NCBI GenBank assembly: GCA_021323355.1
Contig: JAJONK010000303.1
Location: 1 to 5,149 of the forward strand
Source: Deltaproteobacteria bacterium
Lineage (GTDB): Bacteria; Desulfobacterota; Binatia; UBA9968
Length of the DNA stretch: 5,149 nt
Direction of reading: 5' to 3'
Position numbers and translations under genes: made by a program. Shown here in pieces: positions 1 to 4,942 of the stretch. Each line of letters begins with the position of its first letter. Position 1 is the first letter of the stretch. The notes beneath the pieces were generated by a model. The model ran no database searches, was not told the origin of the DNA, and was given only the letters and a program-made list of their open reading frames with translations.

Positions 1-1
1 T

Positions 2-217
2 CAGCGGCCGAAGCCAATCGAGAGGAGTGATTTCGACGAGGGAACCTCGCACATCGCGCTGGAAGTCAGCTCGGATGATTTCGACAAGGCGGCCGATGAG
101 CTCAAGAAGGCGGGGGTGAAAGTGCTCATCGACAGACCGGTCGTGCGCCCCACGGGGAAAGCGATCTACTTCTTTGACCCTGAAATGAACTACATCCAGC
201 TTTGGTCAAAACCTTAG
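2..217 (+). CDS. VOC/glyoxalase-fold protein, C-terminal fragment (5' end outside window)
   Basis: Reading from base 2, 71 codons run to a TAG at 215-217; the gene begins before the window. The fragment has the second half of a vicinal-oxygen-chelate module: a strand opening with His17 (HIALEV, 17-22), a helix in which an FDKAADELKKAGV-type segment (27-39) precedes the next strand, and the closing strand FFDPEMNYIQLW (57-68). This matches the usual ending F-x-D-P-[DE]-x-N-x-[IV]-E-L of glyoxalase/bleomycin-resistance/dioxygenase superfamily members. His17 would be one metal ligand. The usual Glu ligand of the last strand is Gln66 here, so metal use or catalysis may differ. The substrate cannot be judged from a fragment; the superfamily includes lyases, dioxygenases, epimerases and binding proteins. 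It converges on the trmI remnant 42 bp away, with no clear terminator between them. Confidence 0.8.
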   Translation, partial: QRPKPIERSDFDEGTSHIALEVSSDDFDKAADELKKAGVKVLIDRPVVRPTGKAIYFFDPEMNYIQLWSKP

Positions 218-713
218 TCATGCTCGCGCTGTGATGCTGTTTGCGTTCCCGAGCGCCGATCAGGAAGCTCGGGGAATATCTTTTTCGCCATCTGCTAAAC
301 GGCGCGCCGCAGTCAAAAACCCGGTATGGGCGACCATGCGGTGTTGCGGCCGGACGCTCATGCCCTTGATGTGCCAAAACCGCATCAGTGTTTCCATAGT
401 TTCGATACAGGCAAAACGTTTGTCGGCGCGCAGTCACCGTGGGCAGATAGCTAAGCAAGATGCCACCAGGTCTGAGGGCGTTCCAGGCGCGGTCGATCAC
501 TTTCCAGGGTTCCGGTAAATCCAGAACGACGCGATCTACATCAGTTTCTACGAGTTCGGTTTCGACGTCGCTTACCTTCAATGTCCAATTCGGTGTCGGG
601 CCGAAATATTTGCTAAGGGTTTTTCGGGCCATATCGGCAAAATCTTCGCGGATTTCATAGGTAATGAGTTGACCCGAGCTGCCGATGGCGCGCAGCAAGG
701 TCATGCTCAGAGC

Positions 714-731
714 GCCGGCGCCGGCGCCGGC
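714..731. repeat. Three tandem GCCGGC hexamers inside trmI
   Basis: GCCGGC occurs three times in tandem, and the whole 18-bp block is its own reverse complement. On the minus strand it encodes the alternating Ala-Gly of the SAM-binding loop EAGAGAGAL, where family members more often have a Ser in the second half (G-x-G-S-G). The repeat therefore has a coding explanation, but its self-complementarity makes it a candidate for polymerase slippage or poor sequencing. Confidence 0.9.
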
Positions 732-896
732 TTCGACTACACGCGCCCCTGGGAAAAGGTCGGCCCAAATAAGAATTGGCCCAAGGTCCTTAGGATAAAC
801 GACCTGCGCGTTGCGCGGTAAATTGGGAATCAACTGGGGCAGACTCGGCCGAAAAACCAGGAAGGGTTCGTTGACAGAAGAACGCCACGGATCGCC

Positions 897-906
897 ACCG
901 GCCGGT
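897..906. repeat. Perfect 10-bp palindrome at the first trmI frame break
   Basis: ACCGGCCGGT is a perfect palindrome. It lies exactly where the N-terminal reading frame of trmI (good until about base 905) gives way to the second frame (good from about base 890). The family alignment suggests roughly 20 residues are absent at this point, so the palindrome may mark a deletion junction. Confidence 0.75.
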
Positions 907-1013
907 TTCGATCGAGCCGTGCGAGATACTCTCGGTCTTTGCGGTCGAGCAGAATGATAGGTTCGCCTTCGCCCAATGGCCCTCTGGGATAATTGACATT
1001 CACGAGATTACAA

Positions 1014-2144
1014 TCAGCGGCGTGATGTGGATTCGTCAATGGTGTAAGAGCGCTGGCCTCTCTTATTTAGCTCATCGACCAAGTCGCGCACCTCTTGTGA
1101 GCGCTTGAGGTCTCCAACGAGTAACGCGTCCGGAGTATCGACGATGAAGGCATCACGCATCCCTAGTAGAACGACTAGACGGTCGGGGGCATGAATCAGG
1201 CACTCCTTCGTGTCAATGCCGAGCCAGTTCCCGGTAGCAGCATTGCCGTCGGCGTCGCGCGGCGACATCTGATGCACCGCCGCCCAACTACCGACATCGC
1301 TCCAACCAAATTGGCCGGGCACCGTCAAGACTCTGCCTTCGGAGCCGGCTGGCTCGAGAATCGCATGATCGATGGAAATGCTCGGCATTTTTTTATATTC
1401 GCGGGCGATCACAGAACCAAGTTTCGGAGTGGGAGTTGCCAGTGATTTGCCGCCGGCGGCATCGGCAATCTTCTCTAGAGATTTGTGAATTGCCGGCTGA
1501 TACCGCTCCATTAGCGCCAGCAGTGTAGATGCTTTCCAGGCGAAGATGCCGGCATTCCATAGAGAACCTTGACGGAGTAGTTGCGCTGCCATCTTCGCGT
1601 TCGGCTTCTCTTTGAACTTTTTCACATGGTAAGCGTCTGTTTCGGCATCCGCTACTGGCTTGCCTTTGACAATGTATCCATAGCCGGTTTCCGGGTAGGC
1701 GGGTTGGATACCGATCGTGACCAAGCGATCGTGCCGGGCTGCGAGTTCCGCGGCAGCCTTTAATGTGCGGCGGAAAGCCGGCACATCGGACACCCAGTGA
1801 TCTGCCGGTAGAATAATCATCACCGCGTCAGGATCTCTGCCGATAACTTCCAACGCTGCCAGGCCGATGCATGGCGCCGTGTTCTTTCCCTCAGGTTCGG
1901 CGAGAAAGTTCTTTCGCGGTAACGCGCTCAACTCTTTGCGCACCGCGTTTAATTGTTCGGCTACCGTAACGATCAGCGTTCGATCGCTCCCCCCGAGTGA
2001 AAGTACTCGATCCGCGGTTTCGTCAAGCAGGGTCTTAGGGCCGAAGAGCTTAAGCAGTTGCTTCGGCTTGCGCGAACGGCTGAGCGGCCAGAAGCGTGTT
2101 CCCCTGCCGCCGGCGATGATGACGCTGTAAAGTTTTTGCCTCAT
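1014..2144 (-). CDS. manC: Mannose-1-phosphate guanylyltransferase (GDP-mannose pyrophosphorylase), single-domain
   Basis: This cytoplasmic enzyme makes GDP-mannose and pyrophosphate from GTP and mannose-1-phosphate, feeding O-antigen, capsule, exopolysaccharide or protein glycosylation. The 376-residue protein shows the nucleotidyltransferase signature GGRGTRFWPLSRSRKPKQ (12-29), EPEGKNTAPCIG (83-94), the LPADH metal/nucleotide loop (112-116), PETGYGYI (151-158), VKKFKEKP (174-181), WNAGIF (196-201), SIDHAILE (256-263) and GWSDVGSW (279-286). Length fits the short class with only a nucleotidyltransferase domain and a short C-terminal beta region; there is no fused phosphomannose isomerase domain like that in the bifunctional ~480-residue enzymes. 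The ATG at 2142-2144 is chosen because the first beta strand (LYSVIIAGG) begins right after it; no strong Shine-Dalgarno is visible. Likely first gene of a short operon with the trmI remnant. The absence of nearby glycosyltransferases means the glycan supplied cannot be named. Confidence 0.95.
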   Translation of the reverse strand: MRQKLYSVIIAGGRGTRFWPLSRSRKPKQLLKLFGPKTLLDETADRVLSLGGSDRTLIVTVAEQLNAVRKELSALPRKNFLAEPEGKNTAPCIGLAALEVIGRDPDAVMIILPADHWVSDVPAFRRTLKAAAELAARHDRLVTIGIQPAYPETGYGYIVKGKPVADAETDAYHVKKFKEKPNAKMAAQLLRQGSLWNAGIFAWKASTLLALMERYQPAIHKSLEKIADAAGGKSLATPTPKLGSVIAREYKKMPSISIDHAILEPAGSEGRVLTVPGQFGWSDVGSWAAVHQMSPRDADGNAATGNWLGIDTKECLIHAPDRLVVLLGMRDAFIVDTPDALLVGDLKRSQEVRDLVDELNKRGQRSYTIDESTSRR

Positions 2145-2172
2145 GCTAGAATGTGATTCATGAAATGCGCTC

Positions 2173-2189
2173 TATACTACGGTAGGTGA
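2173..2189 (+). promoter_or_regulatory. Possible -10 hexamer and weak ribosome binding site for the RluA-family gene
   Basis: TATACT (2173-2178) matches the -10 consensus at five of six positions on the + strand, but no convincing -35 lies 16-18 bp upstream. AGGTGA (2184-2189) is a Shine-Dalgarno-like string placed unusually close to the GTG at 2191. A TGA in frame at 2161-2163 and the absence of other start codons after it make the GTG the first possible start. The -10 overlaps the manC -10 on the other strand. Confidence 0.25.
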
Positions 2190-2202
2190 AGTGGCGGTTC
2201 AA
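2174..2202 (-). promoter_or_regulatory. Putative sigma-70-type promoter for manC
   Basis: On the minus strand TTGAAC (2197-2202) and TAGTAT (2174-2179) are separated by exactly 17 bp, each matching consensus at four of six positions. Transcription would start near 2167, giving a leader of about 20 nt before the manC ATG. The -35 box lies inside the first codons of the divergent pseudouridine synthase. This is pattern matching only. Confidence 0.4.
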
Positions 2203-3156
2203 GGATTCAACCAGAATCTCACCTGGAAAATCGGCGCGGCAGAAGCGGGAGGGCGGCTGGAAAATTTTGTCCGCCTGCACTTGCCTCACCTATCTCGTCG
2301 CCAAGCCGCTAAAGCTATCGACGAGAACGCTTTTTTGGTAAACGGTCGGCGCGCGACCAAGGGTCAAAGATTAAAGCAAGGGGACCGAGTGATCTTTCAG
2401 GGGGCACGGCATTGGCTCCTTGATTCGCCGGTCGCAGGGGTAAACAGGAGTGTCACCACTGTCTACGAAGATGCTGAAATCATCGCGGTTGATAAACCGG
2501 CTGGCATCCCCACTCATGGATTCTCCGCGCGCGACGTCGACACCTTGGCCAATTATCTGGTTGCGCGATGGCCTGAGCTATCTTGCGTTGGGAGGAGTCG
2601 TTGGGAGCCCGGTTTACTGAACCGTTTGGACACCGAAACTTCAGGATTAGTGCTGGTGGCAAAAAATCAGCCGGCGTTTGACAACCTGCGGGAGCAGTTT
2701 CGACGGCGCCGAGTCAACAAAAAATACATCGCATTGGTATGGGGTGAGGCATCTTCTTCCGGATCCATCAGCTTGGCACTTGCTCATGATCCGACCGATA
2801 GGAGCCGAATGTATGTGCTTAATGAGTTTGGATCGAAGCGGCCGCGCCTACGAAGCTGGCATGCGCGAACCAGTTTTCGAAAGCTCGCCAGCTCAAATGA
2901 AATGAGCCTACTCGAGGTTGAGATGCAAACCGGCGTCACGCATCAGATTCGGGTCCATCTCGCCGCTACTGGTCATGCCATAGTGGGCGATACGAGCTAT
3001 GGGTTTGTAAGCTATTCGACCGATCTTGGGCGGCACTTTTTACATGCTTCTCGTTTGGAGTTTGCTCATCCGGCGAGCGGCAAATCGATTGCCTTGGACT
3101 CGCCGCTGCCGTCTGAGCTCAGAAGCTTTCTCCAACGGATGAAAATAGTTGACTAG
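2191..3156 (+). CDS. RluA-family pseudouridine synthase with N-terminal S4 domain
   Basis: Enzymes of this family isomerise specific uridines in rRNA or tRNA to pseudouridine. The 321-residue protein has an S4 RNA-binding domain at about 20-71 (GGRLENFVRLHLPHLSRRQA, then FLVNGRRATKGQRLKQGDRV), followed by the catalytic domain opening with IIAVDKPAGIPTH (97-109). The active-site motif is NRLDTETSGLVLVAK (144-158) with catalytic Asp147; the common His before RLD is Asn144. KKYIALVWG (177-185) and TGVTHQIRVHLAATGH (247-262), then GDTSYG (266-271), are the later family motifs. Length and domain order fit RluA/RluC/RluD-like proteins, but the target nucleotide cannot be read from sequence, so no specific symbol is given. 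The GTG start follows an in-frame stop by nine codons and is the first start available. The gene is divergent from manC and its stop overlaps the stop of the zinc-ribbon gene. Confidence 0.93.
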   Translation: MAVQGFNQNLTWKIGAAEAGGRLENFVRLHLPHLSRRQAAKAIDENAFLVNGRRATKGQRLKQGDRVIFQGARHWLLDSPVAGVNRSVTTVYEDAEIIAVDKPAGIPTHGFSARDVDTLANYLVARWPELSCVGRSRWEPGLLNRLDTETSGLVLVAKNQPAFDNLREQFRRRRVNKKYIALVWGEASSSGSISLALAHDPTDRSRMYVLNEFGSKRPRLRSWHARTSFRKLASSNEMSLLEVEMQTGVTHQIRVHLAATGHAIVGDTSYGFVSYSTDLGRHFLHASRLEFAHPASGKSIALDSPLPSELRSFLQRMKIVD

Positions 3157-3512
3157 GCGGCGGTACTGCGAATGCCTTTAGTCTTGGCGCAGGCGGAGCA
3201 GAAATTGTGCTGGGTTGTTGGCTCTTCAACCCAACCTTCGTCTAGGTTGTGGCAGATTTTTTTACACTCAAAGCAGATGAAGTAGAGCCCGTCGATGCTC
3301 TTGTTGATCTTTTCTCGGTTGAGAACCCGTCCTTTTAGCTTCTCTATCCGAATTCCGAGGAGTTCTTCGTAGTTTCTCTTTATCTTGCGTCGTCCAGCCT
3401 CATCGCTAGGAAGATCCTCGTCGTCGATCTCATCATGGCTGCCATCATCAATGTATTCATGAGCTCGGTCTTTCGCTTGTCGTCCCGCGATTTTCTTTTT
3501 CGTCTTGGGCAT
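3153..3512 (-). CDS. Small hypothetical protein with acidic segment and C-terminal putative zinc ribbon
   Basis: I do not recognise this 119-residue protein. It has three parts. Residues 1-16 are strongly basic (MPKTKKKIAGRQAKDR). Residues 22-38 are very acidic (DDGSHDEIDDEDLPSDE). Residues 41-72 form a charged, probably helical stretch. The C-terminus has Cys80-x2-Cys83, then Cys87-His88, His102, and Cys105-x2-Cys108, which looks like a four-cysteine zinc ribbon with extra potential ligands. The spacing loosely recalls DksA/TraR zinc fingers but the gap between Cys pairs (21 residues) is longer and the rest does not match. There is no signal peptide or membrane segment, so it is probably cytoplasmic. 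The ATG is well supported by AGGAGAGA upstream and a plausible promoter, which argues that it is a real, independently expressed gene. Function unknown; nucleic-acid or RNA-polymerase binding is only a guess. Confidence 0.75.
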   Translation of the reverse strand: MPKTKKKIAGRQAKDRAHEYIDDGSHDEIDDEDLPSDEAGRRKIKRNYEELLGIRIEKLKGRVLNREKINKSIDGLYFICFECKKICHNLDEGWVEEPTTQHNFCSACAKTKGIRSTAA

Positions 3513-3521
3513 GTTTGCGAT

Positions 3522-3529
3522 TCTCTCCT
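3522..3529 (-). promoter_or_regulatory. Shine-Dalgarno for the zinc-ribbon gene
   Basis: On the minus strand AGGAGAGA ends nine bases before the ATG at 3510-3512. It is the clearest ribosome binding site for this start and supports the gene call. Confidence 0.7.
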
Positions 3530-3559
3530 ATGAAGTTCTCGTAACTGAGGCGGGATTAT

Positions 3560-3588
3560 TTTTTAAACACCCACACTGCCGATGTCAA
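3560..3588 (-). promoter_or_regulatory. Putative sigma-70-type promoter for the zinc-ribbon gene
   Basis: On the minus strand a perfect -35 TTGACA (3583-3588) is followed after 17 bp by TAAAAA (3560-3565), four of six matches to the -10 consensus. Predicted transcription start is near 3553, leaving a leader of about 40 nt that contains the Shine-Dalgarno. Confidence 0.45.
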
Positions 3589-3610
3589 TAGCCGGTTTGG
3601 TGGGTTTTTA
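3564..3610. repeat. Imperfect 11-bp inverted repeat around the -35 box
   Basis: TAAACACCCAC (3564-3574) and GTGGGTTTTTA (3600-3610) are complementary at ten of eleven positions, with a 25-nt spacer. The arms flank the -35 box of the putative promoter. They could form an operator with widely spaced half-sites. The GC arm followed by T5 on the + strand also resembles a weak terminator, although no + strand gene ends here. Confidence 0.4.
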
Positions 3611-3686
3611 GAGGCATCTATTGCGGCCGGAATGTTGGGGCTGCTGCGTCCGATCAGCCTTCGTTGAAGGTCGAACGATGTGTACC

Positions 3687-3699
3687 GTGGCTAAGCCAC
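3687..3699. repeat. Short perfect inverted repeat in the gap between zinc-ribbon gene and mlaA
   Basis: GTGGCT and AGCCAC are separated by a single A, a 6-bp stem that is more likely a cruciform or protein-binding palindrome than an RNA hairpin because the loop is too small. Nearby, CCTTC-GTT-GAAGG gives a second tiny stem. The rest of the gap between 3611 and 3740 shows nothing I can name: no convincing reading frame, RNA gene or repeat. Confidence 0.35.
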
Positions 3700-3740
3700 A
3701 AACGAAATCTGAAAAAGCTCTCATGACAGGAGAAAACGTT

Positions 3741-3776
3741 GCGGAGGGGCTGATGTTCAGACTTCAATCCCTCCGC
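3741..3776 (-). terminator. Hairpin just past the mlaA stop, possible intrinsic terminator
   Basis: GCGGAGGG (3741-3748) and CCCTCCGC (3769-3776) form a perfect 8-bp GC-rich stem with a 20-nt loop that itself holds a small CTGA/TCAG stem. It begins seven bases after the mlaA stop codon. On the minus strand it is followed by AACGTTTTCT, a short T-tract set back by four bases, so termination may be inefficient or the hairpin may mainly protect the 3' end. Confidence 0.5.
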
Positions 3777-3783
3777 TTCATTA

Positions 3784-4632
3784 TTACTGCCGTATCGCCG
3801 CCGCCCTTCTTTGTAGATAGGCGTTACGCACCGCGCCGTAAAGATCGATGGTGGACTCAGCGACCCGCTCGAATGTTTCGAGATTTAGTGACCTCTCATT
3901 GACCGTGCTTGTGACGGTGAGGCCGGCATTGGCATACCAAGGGATGAAGTAGATGTAGGGAGTCATCGCCGTATCGAAGGCGTAACCGATGCCGTCACGG
4001 ATCGTTAGTGGCGGCAGAAATGGGAGGATCAGGTAAGGACCGGGCCCGACTCCCCAAACACCAAACGTCTGGCCGGTATCCTCGTCTCTCTGCTGGATTC
4101 CGAATCCATCCTTGGCCACATCGAAGAAACCAACGAGCCCGACTGTGCTGTTGATGGTAAAGCGCGCCACCTCCGTCGCTGCGCCGGTGAACTTCAGTTG
4201 CAGGGCATTGTTCACTACGCGTCGCACCACTGCGAGGTTATCGAAAATGTTGTAAATTCCCCGCTGCACCGGATCGGGTATCACAAAGTCCCACGCCGTC
4301 GCCGCCGGCTTTAGCAAAAAACGGTCAAGCACCTCCCGATTGAACCAGAACATTTTTTCGTTGAAAGCTTCGAGAGGGTCGGAGTCAATATCGTCCCCGG
4401 CTTCCGCTGTTTCGGCCAATGCGCTGGCTACAGCCAATCGTGTTTCCAGAGGCTGCTCGCGATTTGCCGATGAAGCGGCAAGCGTGCTTGGCTCATAGCC
4501 AGCCGACAACGCTGGAGAATATTCCTGGCCGAAAGCATCGCCAAAACTTGCGCCAAGCCAAAATATTGCCCCAACTAGGAACAATAGCGCTCTCATGTTC
4601 CGGGTTGTCAGCCGCGAGCTGTATCGCTTCAT
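3784..4632 (-). CDS. mlaA: MlaA/VacJ-family outer-membrane lipid asymmetry protein, without lipobox
   Basis: MlaA sits in the outer membrane and removes phospholipids from its outer leaflet, passing them to periplasmic MlaC and the MlaFEDB transporter. The 282-residue protein carries the family hallmarks: DPLEAFNEKMFWFN (85-98), LLKPAATAW (106-114), RFTINSTVGLVGFFD (157-171), DTGQTFGVWGVGPGPYLILP (185-204) and TIRDGIGY. I start at the ATG 4630-4632 because AAGGAG lies six to seven bases upstream; a GTG nine codons earlier lacks such a site. The N-terminus is a signal peptide: basic KRYSSR, hydrophobic RALLFLVGAIFWLGASFG, then DAFG-QE as a plausible signal-peptidase I site near residue 35. No cysteine follows the hydrophobic stretch, unlike the lipidated E. 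coli protein, and residues 36-84 form a low-complexity Ala/Ser/Glu-rich linker. No mlaBCDEF genes adjoin it; the hairpin after its stop suggests a single-gene unit. Confidence 0.92.
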   Translation of the reverse strand: MKRYSSRLTTRNMRALLFLVGAIFWLGASFGDAFGQEYSPALSAGYEPSTLAASSANREQPLETRLAVASALAETAEAGDDIDSDPLEAFNEKMFWFNREVLDRFLLKPAATAWDFVIPDPVQRGIYNIFDNLAVVRRVVNNALQLKFTGAATEVARFTINSTVGLVGFFDVAKDGFGIQQRDEDTGQTFGVWGVGPGPYLILPFLPPLTIRDGIGYAFDTAMTPYIYFIPWYANAGLTVTSTVNERSLNLETFERVAESTIDLYGAVRNAYLQRRAAAIRQ

Positions 4633-4638
4633 CCACCG

Positions 4639-4645
4639 CTCCTTT
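4639..4645 (-). promoter_or_regulatory. Shine-Dalgarno that sets the mlaA start
   Basis: AAAGGAG on the minus strand ends six bases before the ATG at 4630-4632. It decides between this ATG and the upstream in-frame GTG at 4657-4659, which would place the site inside the coding region. Confidence 0.75.
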
Positions 4646-4942
4646 AGCATTCTTGTCACTTACATGATGTCAATATTTTGGTCAAGCATTTGTTGATAAT
4701 TCGCCGGTAAGTCTGCCATCGACGCCAAAATCATGCCATGTCACCGTCTAAGCCCAAGCTATTTGTTGACCCCTTGTAAGACTTTTGGATCGTTTGTGGG
4801 CGTTTCAAAACGACTCCGGCCCATAGCGACTGGAAACGGAAGTCGCAACCTCTGTGTTAACGGCGACAAGTTTAGTTCTGGGGCGATACGGCTTACCTTC
4901 ATTGAGGTTGCAAGCCCCTGATTGTTTTTATATTTTGCGCTG
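4646..4942. other. Divergent mlaA-coaBC intergenic region, structured on the + strand
   Basis: About 300 bp with no convincing gene. Near mlaA two spaced -35-like strings occur on the minus strand, TTGACC (4680-4685) and TTGACA (4668-4673), but neither has a good -10 at the right distance. On the + strand three stem-loops follow each other: TGGGC/GCCCA (4797-4801 with 4819-4823, enclosing CGTTT/AAACG at 4801-4805 and 4808-4812, which share base 4801), GCGACT/AGTCGC (4826-4831 with 4841-4846, 9-nt loop), and the T-tract hairpin listed separately. TTGACC at 4766-4771 could be a + strand -35, without a clear -10. The region may hold the coaBC leader or a small RNA; this is inference from base pairing alone. 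Confidence 0.4.
4890..4929 (+). terminator. Terminator-like hairpin directly before coaBC
   Basis: GGCTT-ACCT (4890-4898) pairs with AGGT and AAGCC (4905-4908, 4912-4916) around a six-base loop with a three-base bulge. An alternative pairing is GGGGC (4880-4884) with GCCCC (4914-4918). TTGTTTTT (4922-4929) follows. It ends 13 bases before the coaBC start, with no + strand gene upstream to terminate, so it could be a leader attenuator or the 3' end of an unannotated small RNA. TATATT at 4929-4934 overlaps the T-tract and could instead be a -10 box, which would make coaBC nearly leaderless. Confidence 0.35.

Larger units (their letters stand above)
260..1003 (-). pseudogene. trmI: tRNA (adenine-58-N1)-methyltransferase TrmI, disrupted by two frame changes
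   Basis: TrmI uses S-adenosylmethionine to methylate N1 of A58 in the tRNA T-loop. The homology is spread over three frames. Piece one starts at a GTG (1001-1003; a TTG at 1037-1039 is an alternative) and carries the N-terminal beta domain (EGEPIILLDRKDREYLARL), good to about base 905. Piece two resumes near 890 with RSSVNEPFLVFRPSL, NAQVVYPKDLGPIL, SAM motif EAGAGAGAL, the acidic YEIRE strand end and LDLPEPW, ending at LSYLPTVT near 432. Piece three, in the third frame, gives FACIETMETLMRFWHIKG and RPQHRMVAHTGFL, and stops at TGA 260-262. Compared with TrmI proteins as I remember them, about 20 residues are missing at the first join and about 7 at the second, so these look like deletions (3n+1 and 3n+2 bases) rather than single-base slips. 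The catalytic Rossmann core is intact. The gene follows manC by 10 bp with no clear ribosome binding site. Real decay and assembly error both remain possible. Confidence 0.85.

Noticed and set aside
126..259. Minus-strand reading frame continuing from trmI antisense through the VOC gene
   Set aside because: Everything after the second trmI frame break in this frame lacks family similarity; the true C-terminus is in another frame and stops at 260-262. The tail is a frameshift artefact.
425..437. Programmed ribosomal frameshift in trmI
   Set aside because: No slippery heptamer is visible, residues seem to be missing as well as out of frame, and the family is not known to use recoding.
790..999. 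Minus-strand 69-codon frame overlapping the trmI N-terminus
   Set aside because: Its sequence shows no family similarity and overlaps the homologous N-terminal piece in another frame; treated as a shadow.
1867..2130. Open frames on the + strand opposite manC
   Set aside because: They are antisense to a well conserved gene and resemble no protein; a by-product of its codon composition.
3621..3902. 93-codon + strand frame between the zinc-ribbon gene and mlaA
   Set aside because: It runs antisense into the mlaA 3' end, spans the mlaA terminator hairpin, lacks a clear ribosome binding site and looks like no known protein.
4656..4685. mlaA promoter built on TTGACC or TTGACA
   Set aside because: The -35 strings are good but the hexamers 16-18 bp downstream match the -10 consensus poorly, so I did not call a promoter.
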